Position numbers and translations under genes: made by a program. This document shows positions 15,147 through 21,647 of a stretch of DNA of 21,647 nt, in pieces. The notes under the pieces were generated by a model. That model saw nothing but the letters and a program-made list of their open reading frames with translations, was not told the DNA's origin and did no database searches. How positions within the stretch are numbered: position 1 is the stretch's first letter; every line of letters begins with the position of its first letter. Origin of the DNA: Bacillota bacterium. Its GTDB lineage: Bacteria > Bacillota > Clostridia > Tissierellales > Peptoniphilaceae. The stretch lies in the NCBI GenBank assembly GCA_023418835.1, contig JAEZYW010000062.1, positions 1 through 21,647 on the forward strand, in the 5' to 3' direction.

Positions 15147-16997
15147 ATGCAAAACGATGATAAAAAATTAGTTGACGATCCTAGACTCGCCGACGATGCT
15201 ACCTTAACAGATTTAACTGATACAGACGAAGGTAGAAAAATTTTAGAAGAAGAAGCTATTACATCTCCTACAAAAGTTGCCATTAAAAACTTTAAAAAAA
15301 ATAAATTGGGAATGGTAGGGACTATAGGCTTTTTAATCATTGTGGTGATTGTATTTATAGGTTCTACATTTTTAAAATACGATGCTTATTATGTTCAAGG
15401 GGTTATGCGAAATGTAGCTCCAGGTTTTGGATATATGAAATATCCTAGTGAACTAGTAAATGAGGGAGTAAAACAAATTTCTGTGGGAACCACATTTGCT
15501 GCAGGAGTTAGCGAAGAAGGAAATCTATATACTTGGGGACACGAAATTGCGAAAAAACAACCCATTCCACAAGAAGTTATTGACAATCAAGGAAATATTG
15601 CCCAAGTTGCTGCTGGTGATAATCACATAATCGTTTTAACTAATGATAATGAAATCTACGGCTGGGGAGAAAACAATCACGGTCAAACTGTTCTTCCAGA
15701 TCAAATAAAAAGACTTATGGAAGAAGAAGGTGTACAAAAAATTGGAGCTTCCGACTTATACTCAGTAGTTTTAACTGAAGCAGGAACTTTAAAGGTATGG
15801 GGAGCAACTATGCCAACTGGTTTGAACGCAATAAATCCTAAATACGATGGGGAAGTTTTAGATTTTGAGGTTGCAAGTACAAATATACTGGCACTTTTAA
15901 AAGACGGTAGCGTTGTGACTCTTGGACAGAGGGGTTCTGAAATCGACACAGCTAAGCCTGAAATTTTAAAAGAAGCTGGCGATGTAAATATAGTAGAAAT
16001 TGGTAGAATGAGATATTCTGCTATTGCAGTTACAGATGAGGGTGAAAATATCGTCTGGGGAGCAAGAGCGGACGGTGCATACAATGTTCCTGAAATGGAA
16101 GGAACTGTAATAAAAGCAGAAACGGCTAGGGAACACATAACCGTACTAACTGACGCCGGAAAAGTGTACTCATGGGGTACAAATAATTATGGCACAATCG
16201 ATTATCCTACTGACGACGGATATGTCGATATTTTTACTGGATACTTTAACAATTATGCTGTAAAAGAAGACGGAACTATTTCAACTTGGGGTCTTAATGG
16301 ATTTAGAATGGGTTCAGATGAACAAGGTAGAGATCTGTTCACAAGATTAGTTCACGGTGGAAAAATGACTCTACTAATAGCTTTAGTAGCAGTTGGTATT
16401 CAAATAGTATTAGGCGTTTTGATCGGTGTAATCTCAGGATATTATGGAGGATGGATTGACAACTTTTTAAACAGATTTGGAGAAATTATATCTTCTTTCC
16501 CATTCTATCCTTTAATAATAACTCTATCTGCCTTAATGCCAGTAGATACTTCTCAATACAAAAAACTAGTAATGATAATGGTAATTTTAGGATTATTAGG
16601 ATGGCCATCAATCGCCAGGCTTGTACGTGGTGAGATACTGTCAGAAAGAGAAAAAGACTACATTACAGCTGCAAAAGCATTGGGGCTTAAAGAATATAAA
16701 ATTATGTTAAGCCATATTGTTCCAAATATATTATCTATAATTATAGTTAGAGGAACTATCGGATATGCTAGTACTTTATTGACTGAAGCAGGTCTATCTT
16801 TCCTTGGATTTGGAGTTCAAAATCCATATCCATCATGGGGTAATATGCTAACAGCATCAAATAATGTTACTGCTTTAGAGTCTCACTGGTGGAGATGGTT
16901 TTTCCCAGGAGCAGCAGTATTTTTAACTGCACTTACTGTCAACCTTATTGGAGACGCATTGAGAGATGCACTAGATCCAAAGGCATTAGAAAGGTAG
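15147..16997 (+). CDS. oppC: Oligopeptide ABC transporter permease OppC with extracellular RCC1-like beta-propeller
   Basis: At 616 residues this is about twice normal OppC length. It has an acidic cytosolic N-terminus (1-50), TM1 at about 55-73, then an insertion up to about 382. The OppC signature follows, GSDEQGRDLFTRLVHGG at 389-405, with the remaining membrane segments. The EAA motif is around AAKALGLKEYKIMLSH (508-523), and GLSFLGFGVQNPYPSWG is at 549-565. The insertion contains seven RCC1-type repeats, six of them ending in a WG pair, so a full seven-blade propeller is expected outside the cell. The last blade runs straight into the GTD-type motif that normally follows the first loop. 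TAAGGAGGG sets the start. The permease assignment is firm; the propeller role (docking OppA, binding peptide or envelope) is unknown. Confidence 0.93.
   Translation: MQNDDKKLVDDPRLADDATLTDLTDTDEGRKILEEEAITSPTKVAIKNFKKNKLGMVGTIGFLIIVVIVFIGSTFLKYDAYYVQGVMRNVAPGFGYMKYPSELVNEGVKQISVGTTFAAGVSEEGNLYTWGHEIAKKQPIPQEVIDNQGNIAQVAAGDNHIIVLTNDNEIYGWGENNHGQTVLPDQIKRLMEEEGVQKIGASDLYSVVLTEAGTLKVWGATMPTGLNAINPKYDGEVLDFEVASTNILALLKDGSVVTLGQRGSEIDTAKPEILKEAGDVNIVEIGRMRYSAIAVTDEGENIVWGARADGAYNVPEMEGTVIKAETAREHITVLTDAGKVYSWGTNNYGTIDYPTDDGYVDIFTGYFNNYAVKEDGTISTWGLNGFRMGSDEQGRDLFTRLVHGGKMTLLIALVAVGIQIVLGVLIGVISGYYGGWIDNFLNRFGEIISSFPFYPLIITLSALMPVDTSQYKKLVMIMVILGLLGWPSIARLVRGEILSEREKDYITAAKALGLKEYKIMLSHIVPNILSIIIVRGTIGYASTLLTEAGLSFLGFGVQNPYPSWGNMLTASNNVTALESHWWRWFFPGAAVFLTALTVNLIGDALRDALDPKALER
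15468..16292 (+). other. Seven-blade RCC1-like domain in OppC loop 1
   Basis: OppC residues about 108-382 hold seven repeats of 38-46 residues. Each starts with a V/I-rich strand and most end in WG: YTWG 128-131, YGWGENNHGQ 171-180, KVWG 216-219, VTLG 257-260 (degenerate), IVWG 302-305, YSWGTNNYGT 341-350, STWG 379-382. A D/E-G turn precedes most of the WG strands. This is the RCC1 blade pattern. Confidence 0.85.
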
Positions 16998-17003
16998 GAT
17001 TTT

Positions 17004-18002
17004 ATGGCATTATTAGAAATTAAAAATTTACACACATATTTTGAAACTAAAAGAGGTCTAATAAAAGCTGTATATGGAGTAGACTTACAAGTTAGTGCGG
17101 GAAAAACTTTGGGAGTAGTTGGAGAGTCTGGTTCTGGAAAGAGTCAAACCGCTATGTCCATTTTAAAATTATTTGAGCCAAATCAAAGAATTTACGATGG
17201 AGAGATAATCTTTGATGGAGAAAACTTAGAAAATAAATCCGTTAAAGAAATGCAACAAATTCGTGGGAATGATATTTCAATTATTTTCCAAGAACCTATG
17301 ACATCTTTAAATCCAGTTTTTACAGTTGAAAGACAATTAGGAGAAGCTTATACGCTCCATCAGGGCATGGATAAAAAGCAGGCCAGAGAACAGTCCTTGA
17401 AAATGTTGGAAATGGTAAAAATTCCTAACCCAGAAGTTGTAATAAAACAATATCCCTTTGAATTATCAGGGGGTATGAACCAAAGGGTTATGATAGCTAT
17501 GGCTATAGCTTGTTCTCCAAAGCTTTTAATTGCAGATGAGCCTACTACAGCTCTGGATGTAACTATTCAAGCACAAATTTTAAAATTAATGAACGATTTA
17601 AAAAGAGAAACTCAAACTGCAATAATGTTTATAACTCACGACTTGGGAGTTATAAATCAAATGGCTGACGATGTAGCTGTTATGTATTGTGGTCAAGTAG
17701 TGGAGCTTGCTCCTGTAGATTATATCTTCAGAGAGGATACCACTAAATTTTCTCATCCTTATACTGAAGGACTATTGACATCAATTCCGTCAATAACCTC
17801 AGATAAAAATAAAAGGTTAGAAACCATACCTGGATCAGTTCCTCATCCATTGGCACTTCCTAAGGGATGTAGATTCGCTGAAAGATGTCCTTATAAGACG
17901 GAAAAGTGCATCAGAGAGATGCCGGAAATTGTAAAGGTTAACGAAGTACAACATATCAGATGTTTCTATCCAGAAAAGGGGGTTAGAAGCGGTGTCAGAT
18001 AA
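17004..18002 (+). CDS. oppD: Oligopeptide ABC transporter ATP-binding protein OppD
   Basis: This 332-residue cytosolic ATPase has the ordinary OppD/DppD length. Walker A GESGSGKSQ is at 40-48, the Q-loop IIFQEP at 93-98, signature LSGGMNQR at 154-161, Walker B LLIADEP at 174-180, and switch THD at 211-213. The C-terminal oligopeptide-transporter domain has cysteines 289, 295, 302 and 320 (C-x5-C-x6-C-x17-C). Comparable cysteines hold a [4Fe-4S] cluster in some characterised Dpp/Opp ATPases. The start follows a modest AGGTAGGA, six bases after oppC ends. The 3' end overlaps oppF by 11 bases. Confidence 0.95.
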   Translation: MALLEIKNLHTYFETKRGLIKAVYGVDLQVSAGKTLGVVGESGSGKSQTAMSILKLFEPNQRIYDGEIIFDGENLENKSVKEMQQIRGNDISIIFQEPMTSLNPVFTVERQLGEAYTLHQGMDKKQAREQSLKMLEMVKIPNPEVVIKQYPFELSGGMNQRVMIAMAIACSPKLLIADEPTTALDVTIQAQILKLMNDLKRETQTAIMFITHDLGVINQMADDVAVMYCGQVVELAPVDYIFREDTTKFSHPYTEGLLTSIPSITSDKNKRLETIPGSVPHPLALPKGCRFAERCPYKTEKCIREMPEIVKVNEVQHIRCFYPEKGVRSGVR

Positions 18003-19602
18003 AAAAATATTATTTAAAATAGAAAACTTGAAAAAGTATTTTCCCATAAAGAAACAATTCTTTACTGACAGGCAAAGATATGTTCACGCCAACGAAAATA
18101 TTTCTTTAAATATTTATCAAGGTGAAACTTTGGGTTTAGTAGGAGAGTCTGGATCGGGGAAATCCACTTTTGGAAGAACTATTATCCAGCTTCACGACCA
18201 AACTGAGGGAACTACTCTTTATTACGGCAAAACTGTTTCAGAAACTGCGCCTAGATATGTTGGAAATCTCGTTAACAGGATTCCAAAGTTGTATCCTGAA
18301 TACAAAAAAGCTGAAGTTGAATTAGCGGATTTATACGCTCAACGCGAACAAGCTACAGAAGAAGAAAAAATTCACGAGCTTGAAGAAAAGCTGATGTTAA
18401 AGAGAAGAGATATCCAAAACAAATATCTCAATATGGTTAGATTGGCTGGGGGTCTGTTAGTTTTAGACAATCTTTCTGAAGTATCTAGCGTTTTAAAAGC
18501 GCAAAATGATAGTAGAAGAAAAGTTGCTGAAATAAGCGATAAGATTGAGACCATTGAAATGAAAATGAAAGATAGCGAATATGCGAACAAGTTATCTTCA
18601 TTAACTTCTGAAAGGGATAGTCTAATTTCTCAAAGAGAATCCTTAATTTCAGAGAGAAATTCTAAAGACGCAGACGTGGAAGCTTTAAGGGATAAAGCTA
18701 GAAATATCGAAGGCTTTGAGCACTATGAAAAAATGAGAGATGACGGAATCGATTTGTCTCAACTTACAGAACGTGAGATGAGAAAATTGAGAAAAGATGT
18801 TCAGATAATATTTCAAGATCCTTATTCCTCCTTGGATACAAAATTGACTGTAGGAAATATTATCGGCGAGGGTGTAATTGCCCATCATATGTTCAAATCC
18901 AGAAATTCTAAAGGATATAATGAGTATATTCAAAAAGTAATGACTCAATGCGGGCTAGCTCCTTATTTTATTCACAGATATCCTCATCAGTTCTCTGGTG
19001 GACAAAGACAGAGAATTGGAATTGCCAGAGCCCTTGCAGTAGAACCTAACTTTATTGTTTGTGACGAGGCGGTTTCAGCTTTAGACGTTTCGATCCAATC
19101 TCAAGTAATAAACTTATTACAGGATTTGAAAGAAAATAACAATTTGACATATTTATTTATAACTCACGACTTATCAGTAGTAAAGTATATCTCTGATAGA
19201 ATTGCGGTAATGTATTTAGGGAATGTGGTAGAGCTTGCAGATTCAGAAGCTATATTTGAAAAACCACTTCATCCTTACACAGAAGCTCTTTTAAATGCTA
19301 TTCCAAGAACAGATGTGGACAGTAATCAAGTTCTATCTATTTTGGAAGGTGACGTTCCTTCTGCTGTAAATCCGCCAGACGGATGTAGATTCCATACGAG
19401 ATGTAAATATGTTATGGAAAGATGTCTCAACTTTGAGCCAGAACTACAAGATATGGGCAACGGTCATTTTGTAGCTTGTCACTTAATGGATATGGATATT
19501 GAAGACAGAGAACAATATATGGCTGAAAGAGCAGCTGAAGAATTAGCAAAACAACAACAAGAAGATGAAGTTTTCCACGAAATAATCGAAGAAAATTATT
19601 AG
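17992..19602 (+). CDS. oppF: Oligopeptide ABC transporter ATP-binding protein OppF with coiled-coil insertion
   Basis: At 536 residues this is about 200 longer than usual OppF. Walker A GESGSGKST is at 51-59. The chain reaches TTLYYGK (74-80), then departs into a charged insertion to about 250. The normal fold resumes at GIDLSQLTEREMRKLRKDVQ (252-271) and Q-loop IIFQDPYSSLD (272-282). Signature FSGGQRQR is at 334-341, Walker B FIVCDEAVSALD at 354-365, and switch THD at 391-393, so the catalytic parts look intact. The C-terminal cysteines 465, 471, 478 and 496 repeat exactly the spacing seen in OppD. An acidic tail (about 500-536) follows. The GTG start follows an AAGGGGG and overlaps the end of oppD, implying coupling. 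Confidence 0.93.
   Translation: MSDKKILFKIENLKKYFPIKKQFFTDRQRYVHANENISLNIYQGETLGLVGESGSGKSTFGRTIIQLHDQTEGTTLYYGKTVSETAPRYVGNLVNRIPKLYPEYKKAEVELADLYAQREQATEEEKIHELEEKLMLKRRDIQNKYLNMVRLAGGLLVLDNLSEVSSVLKAQNDSRRKVAEISDKIETIEMKMKDSEYANKLSSLTSERDSLISQRESLISERNSKDADVEALRDKARNIEGFEHYEKMRDDGIDLSQLTEREMRKLRKDVQIIFQDPYSSLDTKLTVGNIIGEGVIAHHMFKSRNSKGYNEYIQKVMTQCGLAPYFIHRYPHQFSGGQRQRIGIARALAVEPNFIVCDEAVSALDVSIQSQVINLLQDLKENNNLTYLFITHDLSVVKYISDRIAVMYLGNVVELADSEAIFEKPLHPYTEALLNAIPRTDVDSNQVLSILEGDVPSAVNPPDGCRFHTRCKYVMERCLNFEPELQDMGNGHFVACHLMDMDIEDREQYMAERAAEELAKQQQEDEVFHEIIEENY
18235..18741 (+). other. Coiled-coil insertion in OppF between Walker A and Q-loop
   Basis: OppF residues about 82-250 are inserted in the ATPase core. 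Parts are clear coiled coil: KKAEVELADLYAQREQ, EEEKIHELEEKLMLKRRDIQ, and the tandem heptads RDSLISQ and RESLISE at 208-221. A short hydrophobic stretch, LAGGLLVLDNL (151-161), splits the two helical halves, so an antiparallel hairpin with a tip is plausible. Confidence 0.75.
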
Positions 19603-19612
19603 AAGGGATACT

Positions 19613-19819
19613 ATGTTTAAAAAGCCATTAGATAAATACGAAGGTAAAACTAAAGAAGAAATTGAAGAGATAGCTGATGAATTTGGAGCTAATGAATTTT
19701 CAAAAGAAGAAGAGCGGCAAATGATTTTTGCAGCGTTGAAAACTTTTTTGCCAGCTGTTTTAGCTGTTTGTGCTATATTCGGAATTTTAGTTGCACTAGT
19801 ATGGACTCTTCTAAGATAA
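19613..19819 (+). CDS. Small single-pass membrane protein at the end of the opp operon
   Basis: The 68-residue product has a charged N-terminal half (KPLDKYEGKTKEEIEEIADEF) and one hydrophobic helix near the C-terminus (about 47-67). The likely orientation is N-in. GAAGGGA before the ATG and a gap of ten bases after oppF put it in the operon, and a perfect terminator follows. I do not recognise a family. Its position suggests a partner of the Opp complex, but no sequence motif supports a specific function. Confidence 0.75.
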   Translation: MFKKPLDKYEGKTKEEIEEIADEFGANEFSKEEERQMIFAALKTFLPAVLAVCAIFGILVALVWTLLR

Positions 19820-19823
19820 ATTT

Positions 19824-19859
19824 AAAAAGTTATTGTCTCGATAGACAATAACTTTTTTT
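19824..19859 (+). terminator. Intrinsic terminator of the opp operon
   Basis: AAAAAGTTATTGTCT (19824-19838) and AGACAATAACTTTTT (19843-19857) pair perfectly over 15 bp around CGAT, followed by more T. This is a strong terminator. Confidence 0.93.
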
Positions 19860-19867
19860 CTTTTGGG

Positions 19868-19873
19868 TATAAA
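19868..19873 (+). promoter_or_regulatory. Possible -10 box of the HAD phosphatase gene
   Basis: TATAAA (within GTATAAAATATG) lies directly after the opp terminator, about 25 bases before the TTG start. No clear -35 is visible. Confidence 0.3.
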
Positions 19874-19895
19874 ATATGAAGTAAGGGGTGATAGA

Positions 19896-20624
19896 TTGAA
19901 GAAAATAGGAGCTTTTTTTGATATAGATGGAACAATCTTTAGGGACTCATTGATGACTACAAACTTTAAAAAATTGGTAAAACACGAAGTTATAGATATG
20001 AAAGTTTACTATGCGGAAGTAAAGGAAGTAGAAGATAATTGGGTTAGAAGATATAAAGAATACGACGAATATATAGAGACTTTAGCGAGAGTTTATTCTG
20101 AAAATCTAAAGGGCGTAGATATGAGCTATTTAGATTTTATTGCCGATAAGACAATTGAGGACTCTTATGAAGATATTTACAAATATTCTAGGGCTAGATT
20201 GGCGTGGCATCATGAAGAAGATCACTGCATATTTTTCATATCGGGAAGTCCAGATTTTTTAGTATCTAGAATGGCGATGAAATATCACGCTACTGATTAC
20301 AGAGGCACAACTTATTTCCCAGACAATGACAACAAATTTTCTGGAAATATTTCTAAAATGTGGAATTCTGAAAATAAAGACGTGGCTATGAGAGAACTTG
20401 TGGAACTTTATGATATTGATATGGAAAGAAGCTATGCATATGGAGATACAAATGGAGATTTCTCAATGCTCAAATCAGTTGGGTTTCCAATTGCCATAAA
20501 CCCCAATAAAGAGTTATTAAAAGCAATTGAAGCCGACGAATACTTATCTTCTAGAGCCCAAGTTGTAGTGGAAAGAAAAGATAATATTTATTTATTAGAT
20601 TCTAGTGTAAAAATTCTTGAATAA
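19896..20624 (+). CDS. HAD superfamily (subfamily IB, SerB-like) phosphatase
   Basis: The product is 242 residues from a TTG chosen because AAGGGGTG lies seven bases upstream and the protein then starts MKKIGAFFDIDGTIF. A longer TTG frame from 19863 lacks an SD. Motif I is DIDGT at 9-13 (nucleophile D9), motif II is the Ser of FISGSPDF (114-121), and motif IV is GDTNGDFSML at 183-192. An alpha-helical cap lies between motifs I and II. The pattern matches HAD-IB hydrolases related to phosphoserine phosphatase. The exact substrate cannot be told from sequence, so I give no gene symbol. It stands alone between the opp terminator and the SAM riboswitch; the metK promoter -35 box overlaps its last codons. 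Confidence 0.9.
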   Translation: MKKIGAFFDIDGTIFRDSLMTTNFKKLVKHEVIDMKVYYAEVKEVEDNWVRRYKEYDEYIETLARVYSENLKGVDMSYLDFIADKTIEDSYEDIYKYSRARLAWHHEEDHCIFFISGSPDFLVSRMAMKYHATDYRGTTYFPDNDNKFSGNISKMWNSENKDVAMRELVELYDIDMERSYAYGDTNGDFSMLKSVGFPIAINPNKELLKAIEADEYLSSRAQVVVERKDNIYLLDSSVKILE

Positions 20625-20644
20625 AAACTTCTTTGTGCTATAAT
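20617..20644 (+). promoter_or_regulatory. Promoter of the SAM riboswitch-metK transcript
   Basis: TTGAAT (20617-20622) and TATAAT (20639-20644) are 16 bases apart, with TGC directly before the -10 (extended -10). The -35 covers the stop codon region of the upstream phosphatase gene. Transcription should begin near 20651. Confidence 0.8.
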
Positions 20645-20651
20645 TTTATAC

Positions 20652-20788
20652 AGACTCATTGAGAGCGGTGGAGGGAATGGGCCCTATGAAACCCGGCAAC
20701 CTGTTTAAAGGTGCTAAATCCCACAGATGATATTGTCTGGAAGATGAGTGTTGGTAAAAGCCACTCATTTTTCAGAGTGGATTTTTTT
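20652..20788 (+). ncRNA. SAM-I (S-box) riboswitch controlling metK
   Basis: P1 pairs ACTCAT (20654-20659) with ATGAGT (20744-20749). The core holds the family signatures GGTGGAGGGA, GGCCC, TGAAACCCGGCAACC and AAGGTGCTAAATCC. The expression platform is a terminator CCACTC/GAGTGG (20761-20766 and 20775-20780) with a T7 run. ATGAGTG of P1 can instead pair with CACTCAT of the terminator, forming the antiterminator. High SAM should therefore stop transcription before metK. Confidence 0.96.
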
Positions 20789-20802
20789 ATTAGGAGGAAT
20801 TT

Positions 20803-21647
20803 ATGACAAAATGGCTTTTCACATCGGAATCTGTTACTGAAGGACACCCTGATAAGGTTTGTGATCAGATTTCTGATGCTGTATTAGATGCAATATTAGA
20901 ACACGACCCTAATGCAAGAGTTGCTTGCGAGACAGTAGCTTCTACAGGAATGGTTCTAATCACTGGAGAAATAACTACTTCCACATATGTGGATTTTCAA
21001 ACTCTAGTAAGAGAGACCGTTAAAGAAATTGGTTACACCAGAGCAAAATATGGATTCGACGGAGACACTTGCGCAGTGCTTTCTTCAATACAAGAGCAAT
21101 CTCCAGATATTGCAATGGGAGTAGACAGAGTAGAGGTTGAAGACGAGTTAGACTCCATAGGAGCAGGGGACCAAGGATTGATGTTTGGATACGCTTGTAA
21201 CGAAACGAAGGAATTAATGCCACTACCTATCTCATTAGCCCACAGACTTGCTAAAAGACTTGCAGATGTGAGAAAAGATGGAACCTTATCTTATTTGAGA
21301 CCAGATGGAAAGAGTCAAGTTACAGTGGAATATGAAGACGGAGTTGCTAAAAGACTTGAAAATGTAGTAATCTCTGCCCAACACGAGGCGTCAATTGATT
21401 TAGAAGATCTTAGAGAAGATATTATTGAACACGTTATTAAGCCAATTGTGGGTGAAGAATTACTAGATGAAAACACAAAGATATATGTAAACCCCACAGG
21501 TAGATTTGTTACAGGTGGACCAATGGGAGACTCTGGACTTACAGGAAGAAAAATAATCGTAGACACTTACGGCGGTTACGCTCGCCATGGAGGAGGAGCT
21601 TTTTCTGGAAAAGACCCTACAAAAGTAGATAGATCGGCATCTTATGC
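20803..21647 (+). CDS. metK: S-adenosylmethionine synthetase, 3' end beyond the window
   Basis: Starting after TAGGAGGA, 281 complete codons are visible before the window ends; the family is about 390-400 residues long. The protein begins [18 protein letters not shown], with the ATP-binding GHPDK motif. [12 protein letters not shown] follows, then [19 protein letters not shown] of the active site. MetK makes SAM from methionine and ATP. The SAM-I riboswitch upstream gives end-product feedback. Confidence 0.97.
   Translation, partial: MTKWLFTSESVTEGHPDKVCDQISDAVLDAILEHDPNARVACETVASTGMVLITGEITTSTYVDFQTLVRETVKEIGYTRAKYGFDGDTCAVLSSIQEQSPDIAMGVDRVEVEDELDSIGAGDQGLMFGYACNETKELMPLPISLAHRLAKRLADVRKDGTLSYLRPDGKSQVTVEYEDGVAKRLENVVISAQHEASIDLEDLREDIIEHVIKPIVGEELLDENTKIYVNPTGRFVTGGPMGDSGLTGRKIIVDTYGGYARHGGGAFSGKDPTKVDRSASY

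Noticed and set aside
15701..16138. Open frame of 145 codons on the minus strand opposite the OppC propeller
   Set aside because: It is antisense to well-conserved RCC1-like repeats, has no SD, and its Ser/Ala/Pro-rich composition is that of a shadow frame.
18372..18948. Minus-strand frames opposite the OppF insertion, considered as a sign that the insertion is non-coding
   Set aside because: The plus-strand frame is continuous with intact ATPase motifs on both sides, and the inserted protein has clear heptads.
1..21647. Mobile elements, CRISPR arrays, tRNA or rRNA genes, phage or toxin-antitoxin systems
   Set aside because: No transposase or integrase motifs, no regularly spaced direct repeats, and no tRNA cloverleaf or rRNA signatures were found on reading both strands.

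Overview
This window looks like chromosomal DNA of a low-GC, Gram-positive, anaerobe-type Firmicute. The AT-rich codon use, strong GGAGG ribosome-binding sites, two T-box leaders, an S-box leader and lipoprotein substrate-binding proteins all fit Clostridia/Tissierellia. A Peptoniphilaceae-like host is my guess, at low confidence. I see no mobile element, CRISPR array, rRNA or tRNA. Both window edges cut genes: a P-type Ca2+ ATPase on the left and metK on the right.

Region 1 (1-5680) concerns ion transport. The 3' part of a SERCA-type calcium ATPase runs rightward. It converges, over a shared bidirectional terminator, on a leftward operon trkA-trkH-citX-like. The potassium-uptake genes overlap by one base at each junction. 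The last gene is an orphan homologue of the citrate lyase prosthetic-group transferase CitX, with no citrate lyase genes in view.

Region 2 (5800-8730) is a methionine uptake operon, metN-metI-metQ. It sits behind a consensus promoter and a T-box leader whose specifier codon reads ATG, so uncharged tRNA-Met should switch it on. Tandem hairpins end it. A pirin gene follows, with overlapping palindromes just downstream of its likely -10 box. Next comes proS behind a second, unusually compact T-box.

Region 3 (11629-19860) is an oligopeptide ABC transporter operon, oppA-oppB-oppC-oppD-oppF plus a 68-residue membrane protein, and it is the most interesting part. OppB and OppD look ordinary, but three other subunits carry large inserted domains. 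OppA has a charged helical insertion of about 105 residues. OppC has a complete seven-blade RCC1-like beta-propeller in its first extracellular loop. OppF has a coiled coil of about 165 residues between Walker A and the Q-loop. A probable cre site and an inverted repeat lie upstream of oppA. A terminator-like hairpin lies between oppA and oppB, and a second hairpin separates the oppB Shine-Dalgarno sequence from its start codon.

Region 4 (19860-21647) holds a SerB-like HAD phosphatase and a SAM-I riboswitch controlling metK. Methionine supply is therefore sensed in two ways in this window: tRNA-Met charging controls import, and SAM level controls conversion to SAM.
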